Shown: positions 1-5,438, counted from the stretch's first letter. The stretch is 6,565 nucleotides of DNA from Pseudomonadota bacterium (GCA_015222595.1 JADFVP010000195.1:1-6565), one strand, 5' to 3'. Numbers and translations are program-made. The notes: generated by a model not told the origin, from the sequence alone.

Positions 1-48
1 CTGTACAACTCGAAGGCAGAGGGCAGGAACCGCGTGACAAAGGTCTGA
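1..48 (+). CDS. C-terminal tail of a GGDEF-domain (diguanylate cyclase-like) protein, partial
   Basis: Frame 1 is open from the first base and reads LYNSKAEGRNRVTKV before a TGA at 46-48. This matches the conserved end of GGDEF domains, usually of the form ALYxAKxxGRNRV, where the last helix carries the tyrosine, lysine and GRNRV residues. GGDEF proteins make cyclic di-GMP from two GTP, or bind GTP or c-di-GMP when degenerate. Neither the GG(D/E)EF active-site loop nor any sensory domain lies in the window, so activity and input cannot be judged. The gene converges on the tRNA genes, and the palindromic hairpin at 119-150 lies between them. The call rests on only 15 residues; a chance open frame is possible, but the GRNRV match directly before a stop makes it unlikely. 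Confidence 0.72.
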   Translation: MYNSKAEGRNRVTKV

Positions 49-111
49 CCCTGATGTCCTGCGGCAGCACCGGGGACGACACAGAGCAATTCGAATCTAA
101 AAGAGATGACA

Positions 112-150
112 ATATAAAAAGGGGGTTACCTGTACAGGTAACCCCCTTCT
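112..150 (-). terminator. Intrinsic terminator of the tRNA transcript, probably bidirectional
   Basis: A perfect 26-nt palindrome at 121-146 (GGGGGTTACC arm, TGTACA centre, complementary arm) forms a stem of at least 10 bp. On the minus strand it is followed by TTTTTATATT, the classical U-tract, and it lies 14 bases past tRNA-Asp. On the plus strand the run after the stem is TTCTATTT, a weaker U-tract, so it could also end the GGDEF gene that stops at 48. Confidence 0.9.
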
Positions 151-163
151 ATTTACTAAAAAA

Positions 164-240
164 TGGCGGGGCCGACGGGACTCGAACCCGCGGCCTCTGG
201 CTTGACAGGCCAGCGTTATAACCAACTTAACTACGGCCCC
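164..240 (-). tRNA. tRNA-Asp (anticodon GUC)
   Basis: The reverse complement folds into a full 77-nt cloverleaf. The acceptor stem is GGGGCCG with CGGCCCC, the D arm is GTTA/TAAC, and the anticodon stem CTGGC/GCCAG closes the loop CTGTCAA, giving anticodon GTC. The T arm has the loop TTCGAGT. The discriminator base is G, as expected for tRNA-Asp, and the 3' CCA is encoded. It lies 48 nt after tRNA-Val with no terminator between, so the two are probably cut from one precursor that ends at the hairpin at 121-146. Confidence 0.97.
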
Positions 241-288
241 GCAATCTGGTTTTTACTATTATTATCAGAACTTCGACAGGGAAAAAAA

Positions 289-364
289 TGGTAGGCGGTA
301 CAGGGCTCGAACCTGTGACCTCAGCCTTGTAAGGGCCGCGCTCTCCCAACTGAGCTAACCGCCC
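289..364 (-). tRNA. tRNA-Val (anticodon UAC)
   Basis: The reverse complement gives a 76-nt cloverleaf. The acceptor stem is GGGCGGT with ACCGCCT (one G-U at the first pair), the D arm is GCTC/GAGC, and the anticodon stem CGGCC/GGCTG (one G-U) closes the loop CTTACAA, giving anticodon TAC. The T stem ACAGG/CCTGT holds the loop TTCGAGC. The discriminator is A and CCA is encoded. It is the first gene of the tRNA pair downstream of lon. Confidence 0.97.
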
Positions 365-383
365 GTTGTCCTGACTTTTATGA

Positions 384-413
384 CAAAGAAACCCCGCAAG
401 ATGGCGGGGCTTC
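384..413 (-). terminator. Hairpin terminator after lon
   Basis: On the minus strand GAAGCCCCGC and GCGGGGTTTC pair over about 10 bp (one G-U) around the loop CATCTT. The U-rich end of the stem runs on into TTTG. It lies 54 bases past the lon stop codon and 20 bases before tRNA-Val, so the natural reading is termination of lon. Its U-tract is partly consumed by the stem, which makes it less strong than the one at 121-146. A promoter-like sequence sits just upstream of it (421-449), so it could instead form at the 5' end of the tRNA precursor. Confidence 0.7.
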
Positions 414-420
414 TCTGGTA

Positions 421-449
421 TTTGTAACAACTTTGTGGTCGGTTGTCAA
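421..449 (-). promoter_or_regulatory. Sigma70-type promoter for the tRNA-Val/tRNA-Asp transcript
   Basis: Reading the minus strand, a perfect TTGACA (449-444) is followed by exactly 17 bases and then TACAAA (426-421), 4 of 6 matches to TATAAT. Transcription would start near 414, directly before the hairpin at 388-413, and run into tRNA-Val and tRNA-Asp. It begins 17 bases beyond the lon stop, so lon and the tRNAs probably use separate promoters. The match is by eye only. Confidence 0.55.
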
Positions 450-466
450 GCCAAATAGCAGCTTTG

Positions 467-2872
467 CTAGTGCCTGACAACCGTACCTGCGGATTCCTCG
501 GTACGAGACTGAACCTTTTTATCATCTAAAGGGGCCGTAAATATCTCGCTGCGGTCCTTTACGTCGAGTGCGCGTACCAGCACCTCGTCCACATACTCAA
601 CGAGCACCGGGGTCACCTTCTTCAGTATCAGCGCCGGAATCTCCTTCAAGTCCTTCTCATTCTCCTTGGGCACCAGCACGGTCGGTATTCCGGCCCTGTG
701 CGCCGCCAGAAGCTTCTCTTTGAGCCCGCCTATAGGGAAGACCTTGCCGCGAAGCGTGATCTCTCCGGTCATGGCTACACTCTTCTTGACCGGAATCCTC
801 AGAAGCGCAGAGGCAATGGCCGTTGCCATGGTTATTCCGGCCGACGGTCCGTCCTTCGGGATAGCCCCTTCTGGAACATGAATATGAATATCGAGCTTCT
901 GGTAAAAATCTTTCTCCAGACCGAACTCGGCCGCACGGCTCCTTATGTAGGTCATGGCCGCCTGTGCCGACTCTTGCATAACGTCGCCGAGCTTGCCGGT
1001 TATTATCAGCTTGCCTTTACCCGGCACCAGAGCGACCTCGATCGCCAGCAACTCTCCGCCGTACTCGGTCCACGCAAGGCCCGTAGCCACGCCTATCTCG
1101 TCACTCTCCTCTATGGTGCCGTAACGGTACTGCTCCACACCGAGGAACTTTGCGAGCGTTCTCTTGCCGATCTTTACCCGCGCGTCCTTGCCCTTCTTGA
1201 TTATCTCTCTGGCGGTCTTGCGGCATAAAGCCGCTATCTGGCGCTCAAGGCCCCTGACACCCGCCTCCTTGGTGTAACGCCTGATCACGGTCATCATAGA
1301 GCTCTTGTTAAGCTCCATGTTGGCCTCTGTAAGACCATGCAGCTTGAGCTGCTTCTCTAACAGAAACTGCTCTATTATATGGAGCTTCTCAAGCTCCGTG
1401 TAGCCCGGAATACGAATTATCTCCATACGGTCGAGAAGCGGGTACGGTATGCCCTGCATCGAGTTTGCCGTAGTCAGGAACATGATCTGCGAAAGATCGT
1501 AGTCGCAATCGAGATAATGGTCGTTGAAGGTATGGTTCTGCTCAGGGTCGAGAACCTCAAGGAGCGCGCTTGCCGGGTCTCCCCTGAAGTCGTGCCCCAT
1601 CTTGTCCACCTCGTCGAGCAGGAAGACAGGGTTGTTGCTTCCGGCCTTCTTGAGCGACTGGATTATCTTGCCCGGCATGCTTCCGATATAGGTTCTGCGG
1701 TGGCCGCGAATCTCGGCCTCGTCCTTGACGCCGCCGAGCGAAAGCCTGACAAAGTTCCTGCCCGTGGCGTGCGCGATAGAGCGCGCCAGAGAGGTCTTAC
1801 CTACTCCGGGAGGGCCTACGAGGCAAAGGATAGGGCCCTTCATCTCGTCTACGAGGCTCCTGACGGCAAGATACTCAACTATGCGTTCCTTTACGGGTTT
1901 TAGCCCGTAGTGGTCCCGGTCGAGCACCTCTTCCGCTGCGGTAAGGTCGTCGTTCTCTTCAGTTACTTCATTCCACGGAAGACCGACTATCCAGTCGATA
2001 AAGTTTCTAGATACCGTCGCCTCTGCCGACATGGGAGACATCATCTTCAGTTTTTTTAGTTCCTGGCGCGCCTTCTTGGTCGCCTCCTTGCTCATCTTCT
2101 TCTTCTTTATCCGGTCTTCGAACTCCTGGATCTCGCCCTTGAAGTCGTCCTTCTCGCCAAGCTCTTTCTGTATCGCCTTCATCTGCTCGCTGAGATAGTA
2201 CTCTTTCTGGGTCTTCTCCATCTGCCTCTTGACCCTTGAGCGTATCTTCTGCTCGACTTCGAGAATCTCAATTTCGCTCTCCATGATAGAGTAGAGCCGC
2301 TCGAGCCGCTTAACGGGGTTGGAGATAGACAAGAGCGCCTGCTTCTCTTCGAGCTTGACGGTCAGGTGAGAGGCTATCGTGTCGGCCAGACGGCCCGGAG
2401 TCTCTATAGAGGTGACGGAGACTATCATCTCCGGCGGAATACGCTTGTTGAACTTTACGTACGACTCGAAGGTCTTGACGGTAGAACGCACCAGCGCCTC
2501 GGCCTCCACTGTCTCGACACCGGTCTCGTCAACCTCAACGGCCTCGACCATAAAGCATTCGTCGTCGTCTATATACTCTTTTATCTCCGCCCTCTGCTTG
2601 CCCTCTACCAGCACCTTCACGGTTCCGTCCGGGAGCCTTAAGAGCTGGAGTATGGTGCCGAGCGTACCGACGTTATAGATGTCGGACCTTGAGGGCTCCT
2701 CTATCTTCGCCTTCTTCTGCGCGGCAAGCAGTATCGCTTTGTCGTCTCCCATTGCGCGCTCAAGCGCGGCTATGGACTTCTCTCTGCCTACAAAGAGAGG
2801 CACGACCATATACGGAAATATTATTATATCTCTTAAAGGTATTAATGGGACTACGAGCTTATCATTCTCCAA
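467..2872 (-). CDS. lon: ATP-dependent protease Lon (LonA type)
   Basis: Lon is a cytoplasmic homo-hexamer that unfolds and degrades misfolded and short-lived regulatory proteins with ATP. From the TTG start the product is 801 aa, close to the usual size for LonA. In this numbering the N-terminal substrate-binding domain begins at about residue 6 (VVPLIPLRDIIIFP) and runs to about 200, followed by a charged helical linker to about 300. The AAA+ module has Walker A GPPGVGKT (353-360), pore loop RTYIGSMPG near 395, and Walker B with D420-E421. The C-terminal protease has KDGPSAG with catalytic Ser677 and GGLKEKLL with Lys720, the expected Ser-Lys dyad. A GTG nine bases further upstream (2881) overlaps the Shine-Dalgarno sequence, so TTG at 2872 is preferred. 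It follows clpX on the same strand after a long gap with its own promoter-like sequences. The short polar C-terminal tail after about residue 770 is typical variable sequence. Confidence 0.97.
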   Translation of the reverse strand: MENDKLVVPLIPLRDIIIFPYMVVPLFVGREKSIAALERAMGDDKAILLAAQKKAKIEEPSRSDIYNVGTLGTILQLLRLPDGTVKVLVEGKQRAEIKEYIDDDECFMVEAVEVDETGVETVEAEALVRSTVKTFESYVKFNKRIPPEMIVSVTSIETPGRLADTIASHLTVKLEEKQALLSISNPVKRLERLYSIMESEIEILEVEQKIRSRVKRQMEKTQKEYYLSEQMKAIQKELGEKDDFKGEIQEFEDRIKKKKMSKEATKKARQELKKLKMMSPMSAEATVSRNFIDWIVGLPWNEVTEENDDLTAAEEVLDRDHYGLKPVKERIVEYLAVRSLVDEMKGPILCLVGPPGVGKTSLARSIAHATGRNFVRLSLGGVKDEAEIRGHRRTYIGSMPGKIIQSLKKAGSNNPVFLLDEVDKMGHDFRGDPASALLEVLDPEQNHTFNDHYLDCDYDLSQIMFLTTANSMQGIPYPLLDRMEIIRIPGYTELEKLHIIEQFLLEKQLKLHGLTEANMELNKSSMMTVIRRYTKEAGVRGLERQIAALCRKTAREIIKKGKDARVKIGKRTLAKFLGVEQYRYGTIEESDEIGVATGLAWTEYGGELLAIEVALVPGKGKLIITGKLGDVMQESAQAAMTYIRSRAAEFGLEKDFYQKLDIHIHVPEGAIPKDGPSAGITMATAIASALLRIPVKKSVAMTGEITLRGKVFPIGGLKEKLLAAHRAGIPTVLVPKENEKDLKEIPALILKKVTPVLVEYVDEVLVRALDVKDRSEIFTAPLDDKKVQSRTEESAGTVVRH

Positions 2873-2880
2873 CTCGCCCA

Positions 2881-2886
2881 CCTCCT
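2881..2886 (-). promoter_or_regulatory. Ribosome binding site that fixes the lon start
   Basis: The minus strand reads AGGAGG, a full Shine-Dalgarno match. It is followed by eight bases (TGGGCGAG) and then TTG at 2872-2870, an ideal spacing. The GTG at 2881-2879 begins on the last G of this motif and so cannot be served by it. TTG is therefore the better start. Confidence 0.8.
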
Positions 2887-2955
2887 GCTTTATTTAGAAA
2901 AAAACCGACTTTACTTTTCCACTATCGTCGCTTGTAAACATAGGTCCTGTTGCAC

Positions 2956-2996
2956 GCGGCTCGCCCCTCCATTCGTAAACGAAACGGAAAGCCCGC
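2956..2996 (-). promoter_or_regulatory. Large stem-loop in the presumed lon leader
   Basis: On the minus strand GCGGGCT and AGCCGC pair with one bulge. After an internal loop, TTCC pairs with GGAG/GGA-type bases, and TTCGT pairs with ACGAA around a two-base tip. No U-run follows, so it is not an intrinsic terminator. It sits about 85 bases before the lon start and would be part of the 5' untranslated region if transcription begins near 3053. Its role is unknown; the fold was drawn by hand without energy values. Confidence 0.45.
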
Positions 2997-3023
2997 AAAA
3001 CAGAAGAAGGGGCATAGCCCCTT
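2996..3023 (-). terminator. Hairpin between clpX and lon: clpX terminator or lon leader attenuator
   Basis: AAGGGGC and GCCCCTT form a perfect 7-bp stem around a three-base loop. On the minus strand the stem is followed by CTTCTGTTTTG, a U-rich but interrupted tract. As a terminator it would end a clpX transcript about 370 bases after its stop. The best lon promoter candidate (3060-3087) lies upstream of it, so lon mRNA from that promoter would have to read through this hairpin, which would make it an attenuator. Confidence 0.55.
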
Positions 3024-3034
3024 AATTTAACAAT

Positions 3035-3062
3035 TTAGCACTGTTGTGATTCTGAGTTCAGT
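3035..3062 (-). promoter_or_regulatory. Imperfect CIRCE-like inverted repeat (possible HrcA operator)
   Basis: The minus strand has CAGTGCTAA (8 of 9 matches to the CIRCE right half GAGTGCTAA). It is preceded, 10 bases away, by CTGAACTC, which matches the left half TTAGCACTC poorly (5 of 8 compared). Real CIRCE elements have a 9-base spacer and usually a better left half. It overlaps the -10 box and presumed start of the lon promoter candidate, where a repressor would act. This is a weak call that could be chance. Confidence 0.25.
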
Positions 3063-3087
3063 ATACAACGGAATTGGTATAATGCAA
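3060..3087 (-). promoter_or_regulatory. Candidate lon promoter
   Basis: On the minus strand TTGCAT (3087-3082) is followed by 16 bases and TATACT (3065-3060), 5 of 6 matches to the -10 consensus, while the -35 matches only at TTG. Transcription would begin near 3053, giving a leader of about 180 bases before the lon TTG. No convincing sigma32-type promoter was seen here. A weaker alternative is TTTACA-17-AGTAAA near 2915-2945, closer to lon. Confidence 0.4.
3075..3083 (+). promoter_or_regulatory. Extended -10 promoter pointing toward clpX (antisense)
   Basis: The plus strand carries TGGTATAAT, an exact match to the extended -10 consensus TGnTATAAT. No good -35 lies 16-18 bases upstream (AGTTCA or similar), which extended -10 promoters can lack. 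Transcription would begin near 3090 and run through the repeat block, antisense to the 3' end of clpX. It overlaps the opposing lon promoter candidate, so the two would compete for polymerase. There is no credible gene downstream on this strand, so a product would be non-coding. Confidence 0.35.
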
Positions 3088-3240
3088 CTACTACCTACCC
3101 GGCCAACTACCAGAGTACTGTACAGCCCCCAAGTACCTGAAAGCAGACCGAAAAGACCGAATAAGAGTGACTACTCAACAAAGACCGACTAACAGCTCGA
3201 CCCCGGTTATTAACGCAACCACGACGTTCTATAAAGCTGA

Positions 3241-3374
3241 CTTGCCCTAAGAAGCCCAGACACCAGATACGGCCCAGGTGGCCCAGAAAGCCCACTTACC
3301 CTAAACGGCCCAAGTGGCCTCGAACACCCACAAAGACCGTGTAGCCCTAAACGACCCAGGTGGCCCAGGTGGCA
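3241..3374. repeat. Degenerate tandem repeat block next to the clpX stop
   Basis: The core (CGGCCCAGGTGGCC on the plus strand) occurs at 3270-3283, as CGGCCCAAGTGGCC at 3306-3319 and as CGACCCAGGTGGCC at 3352-3365, with a partial CCCAGGTGGC at 3364-3373. Spacings are 36 and 46 bases. A second shared element, CCCTAA, starts at 3245, 3299 and 3345. The core contains GGCC twice and could form small hairpins. A 62-codon open frame across it on the minus strand gives GFLG-rich repeats, has a GTG start with no ribosome binding site, and is not a convincing gene. This looks like an imperfect array, not an insertion sequence or CRISPR. Confidence 0.6.
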
Positions 3375-3381
3375 CGGGAGA

Positions 3382-4632
3382 CTAGGCGGTTTCGGCCCTG
3401 TTGCCGTAAACGATTATCGGCTTCGCCTTGTCGGTGATAACGTCTTCGTTGATTATACACTCTTTTATATTGTTCTGCGACGGCAGCTCGTACATAGTGT
3501 CGAGCATAGCGGTCTCCAGTATGGCTCTTAAGCCTCTGGCCCCGGACTTACGGTTCAGGGACTCTCTGGAAACGGCAGCCAGTGCGCCGTCGGTAAACTT
3601 CAGCATTACGTTCTCTAGCTCGAAGAGCTTCTGGTACTGCTTTATTATCGCGTTCTTCGGCTCTGTAAGTATCCTTACGAGGTCTTTCTCCGAAAGCTCG
3701 TTCAGGGTGGCTATAACCGGCAGACGCCCCATGAACTCAGGTATGAGGCCGTAGCCGAGAAAGTCCTGCGGCTCTACCATGTAGAGGAGCTTGGAGGAGT
3801 CTTTCTCTGCCTTTATATGCTTCTTTACCTCGGAGTTGAAGCCGACCGTTCTGTTTCCGACCCTCTGGGCGATAATGTCGTCTAGTCCCGAGAAGGCTCC
3901 GCCGCAGATAAAGAGCACGTTGGAGGTATCTACCTGCAAGAACTCCTGCTGCGGGTGCTTGCGCCCGCCCTTTGGCGGCACGTTTGCAACGGTTCCCTCT
4001 ATTATCTTGAGAAGGGCCTGCTGCACGCCCTCGCCGGAGACATCTCTGGTGATAGACGGGCTATCGGATTTCCGAGAAATCTTGTCAATCTCGTCTATGT
4101 AGACTATACCGCGCTGGGCGCGCTCTATGTCGTAATCCGCGTTCTGAAGCAGACTGAGGATTATGTTCTCGACATCTTCACCGACGTAACCGGCCTCGGT
4201 AAGGGTAGTTGCGTCTGCAATGGTGAACGGTACGTTGAGCACCCTTGCTAGCGTCTGCGCCAGAAGGGTCTTACCGGAGCCTGTGGGGCCGACCAGCAGT
4301 ATGTTCGACTTCTGTATCTCTACATTGCCGATTGCCGTCTTGGCCTCTATACGTTTATAGTGGTTATGAACAGCAACGGCGAGCACCTTCTTTGCATGCT
4401 CCTGACCGATAACATACTCGTCGAGCGTGGTCTTGATCTCCATCGGTTTGGGGATCTTCTGATCTCGCTTGCTAAACTCCTCTTTCTCGTACTCTTCGGC
4501 TATTATATCGTTACAGAGTTCAATACACTCATCGCAGATGTAGACCAGCGGACCGGCTACTAGTTTGCGAACCTCGTCCTGCCCCTTGTTACAAAAAGAG
4601 CATGTCAGGTAACTGTTGCCTTTTTTATTCAT
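3382..4632 (-). CDS. clpX: ATP-dependent Clp protease ATP-binding subunit ClpX
   Basis: ClpX is the hexameric AAA+ unfoldase that recognises tagged or native substrates, such as ssrA-tagged chains, and threads them into ClpP. The 416-aa product is of normal length. It has the N-terminal zinc-binding domain with Cys11, Cys14, Cys33 and Cys36. Walker A is GPTGSGKT (115-122), pore-1 loop GYVG (148-151), Walker B YIDEIDK with D180-E181, the RKH pore loop at 224-226, the arginine finger in FMGRLP (R303), and sensor 2 GARGLR (364-369). The ClpP-docking tripeptide is VGF (263-265), a conservative variant of IGF. The ATG start leads into the zinc finger as in the family; an AGAGGA lies 11 bases upstream, slightly far but usable. 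It lies 119 bases after clpP, with which it is probably co-transcribed, and may also have its own promoter in that gap. Confidence 0.98.
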   Translation of the reverse strand: MNKKGNSYLTCSFCNKGQDEVRKLVAGPLVYICDECIELCNDIIAEEYEKEEFSKRDQKIPKPMEIKTTLDEYVIGQEHAKKVLAVAVHNHYKRIEAKTAIGNVEIQKSNILLVGPTGSGKTLLAQTLARVLNVPFTIADATTLTEAGYVGEDVENIILSLLQNADYDIERAQRGIVYIDEIDKISRKSDSPSITRDVSGEGVQQALLKIIEGTVANVPPKGGRKHPQQEFLQVDTSNVLFICGGAFSGLDDIIAQRVGNRTVGFNSEVKKHIKAEKDSSKLLYMVEPQDFLGYGLIPEFMGRLPVIATLNELSEKDLVRILTEPKNAIIKQYQKLFELENVMLKFTDGALAAVSRESLNRKSGARGLRAILETAMLDTMYELPSQNNIKECIINEDVITDKAKPIIVYGNRAETA

Positions 4633-4643
4633 TTGAGCTTTTT

Positions 4644-4649
4644 TCCTCT
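4644..4649 (-). promoter_or_regulatory. Ribosome binding site of clpX, unusually far from the start
   Basis: The minus strand reads AGAGGA followed by 11 bases (AAAAAGCTCAA) and then ATG. The spacing is longer than the usual 5-9, which would predict modest initiation. No alternative in-frame start fits better, because the zinc finger begins ten residues into the protein. Confidence 0.6.
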
Positions 4650-4689
4650 AATATCAGCATTTAACCTACTCGAGCTGCCCCTTAGCCTA

Positions 4690-4721
4690 TTTATACGCAA
4701 AGCATAGTATCATATCGTCAA
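4690..4721 (-). promoter_or_regulatory. Possible weak promoter in the clpP-clpX gap
   Basis: On the minus strand TTGACG (4721-4716) and TATAAA (4695-4690) each match their consensus at 5 of 6 positions, but they are 20 bases apart, longer than the preferred 17. The stretch is AT-rich. It could give clpX some independent expression. No clear terminator is visible between clpP and clpX, so co-transcription remains likely. Confidence 0.3.
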
Positions 4722-4751
4722 AAATGGGCCTCTACTGAAGTGAAAATAGGT

Positions 4752-5375
4752 CTAATCCTTGTTTTCGTCCTTCTTTTCTTCAGTTGCAGGGGCCAAAAGT
4801 CTCTTTTCTATGACTGTATCTATTATACCATACTCTTTTGCCTCTGGTGCGGTCATGAAAAAGTCCCGCTCGGTATCGCGGTAGAGCTTCTCTTTGTCCT
4901 GACCCGTATGATTCATCAGTATCTTGGTCAGCTCTTCACGAATCCTCAGTATCTCTTTGGCCTGAATATCTATGTCGGTGGCCTGGCCCTGTGCGCCTCC
5001 TAAAGGCTGGTGAATGAGCACGCGCGCGTTGGGCAGCGCAAACCTCTTGCCGGTCTTTCCGCCCGCCAGCAGAACCGCGCCCATGGAGGCGGCCTGGCCT
5101 ATGCAGATGGTAGCGACATCGGGCTTGATGTACTGCATGGTGTCGTAGATGGCTAGCCCCGCGCTTACGACGCCTCCGGGAGAGTTTACATAGAGGTGTA
5201 TGTCCTTCTCCGGGTCCTCGCTCTCAAGAAAGAGTAGCTGGGCAATGATCAGGTTTGCGACGCTATCGTCAACACCGCTGCCGAGAAAGATGATCCTGTC
5301 CTTGAGGAGCCTCGAAAAGATATCGTACGCTCTCTCTCCCCGACCTGTCTGCTCTACCACCATTGGGACCAGCAT
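4752..5375 (-). CDS. clpP: ATP-dependent Clp protease proteolytic subunit ClpP
   Basis: ClpP is the serine protease that forms a double heptameric barrel and degrades polypeptides delivered by ClpX (or ClpA/ClpC) in the cytoplasm. The 207-aa product is the standard length. The catalytic triad is visible: Ser97 in GQAASMGA, His122 in LIHQP and Asp171 in TERDFFM. The NSPGG loop (64-68) supports the oxyanion region, and the handle helix with the Gln/Gly-rich segment LGGAQGQA follows His122. The start MLVPMVVEQTGRGERAYDIF is the family consensus, with little or no propeptide. The C-terminal tail is short and rich in Lys, Glu and Asp. It is the only ClpP here, so a homo-oligomer is implied. It lies between tig and clpX, as in many proteobacteria. 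Confidence 0.98.
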   Translation of the reverse strand: MLVPMVVEQTGRGERAYDIFSRLLKDRIIFLGSGVDDSVANLIIAQLLFLESEDPEKDIHLYVNSPGGVVSAGLAIYDTMQYIKPDVATICIGQAASMGAVLLAGGKTGKRFALPNARVLIHQPLGGAQGQATDIDIQAKEILRIREELTKILMNHTGQDKEKLYRDTERDFFMTAPEAKEYGIIDTVIEKRLLAPATEEKKDENKD

Positions 5376-5382
5376 AAAAAAA

Positions 5383-5387
5383 CCTCC
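5383..5387 (-). promoter_or_regulatory. Ribosome binding site of clpP
   Basis: GGAGG on the minus strand is followed by seven T residues and then ATG at 5375. Match and spacing are close to ideal, and the unstructured T-run should keep the start open. Confidence 0.85.
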
Positions 5388-5414
5388 GTTGCTTTACCTG
5401 CGTTCGAGTTAGAT

Positions 5415-5438
5415 CCACGCCGTTAAACCCGGCCGTGG
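5415..5438 (-). promoter_or_regulatory. Stem-loop in the clpP leader
   Basis: On the minus strand CCACG-CCG and CGG-CGTGG pair over 8 bp with one bulged G around the loop GGTTTAA. No U-run follows. It sits 40 bases before the clpP start in the 120-base tig-clpP gap. It may be a leader or intercistronic processing structure. No convincing sigma70 or sigma32 promoter was found in this gap. Confidence 0.35.

Larger units (their letters stand above)
2882..3381. other. Long non-coding gap between clpX and lon
   Basis: About 500 bases separate the clpX stop from the lon ribosome binding site. No open frame here has a start with a plausible ribosome binding site and protein-like content. The left part (2887-3090) looks like a lon promoter and leader with two hairpins. 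The right part (3090-3381) is strongly strand-asymmetric: counting 3121-3360 gives A 81, C 80, G 48, T 31 on the plus strand. It contains a block of degenerate repeats next to clpX. It could be clpX 3' untranslated sequence, a region encoding a small RNA, or decayed sequence; I cannot tell which. Confidence 0.8.

Noticed and set aside
227..430. 67-codon minus-strand open frame over the tRNA-Val gene and the lon hairpin
   Set aside because: It runs through a structurally perfect tRNA gene and into tRNA-Asp, has no ribosome binding site, and its residues simply translate the tRNA and terminator.
698..1228. Long plus-strand open frames opposite lon, and similar ones opposite clpX, clpP and tig
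   Set aside because: They lie wholly antisense to genes with clear catalytic motifs, lack ribosome binding sites and show no domain-like sequence.
3082..3192. 36-codon plus-strand open frame beginning ATGCAACTACTA
   Set aside because: Its ATG overlaps the TATAAT of the only nearby plus-strand promoter candidate, so it would not be on that transcript; there is no ribosome binding site and no recognisable domain.
3107..3295. 62-codon minus-strand open frame (GFLGHLG-rich) in the clpX-lon gap
   Set aside because: It starts at GTG with no Shine-Dalgarno sequence, its repeated residues come from the DNA repeats, and its composition is not protein-like.
3241..3374. Possible CRISPR array
   Set aside because: The repeated cores are short and diverged, the spacing varies (36 and 46), the intervening sequence is partly repeated too, and there are no cas genes.
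4722..4751. Sigma32-like heat-shock promoter before clpX (GCCCATTT)
   Set aside because: The -10-like CCCAT is present, but no CTTGAA-like -35 lies 13-15 bases upstream.
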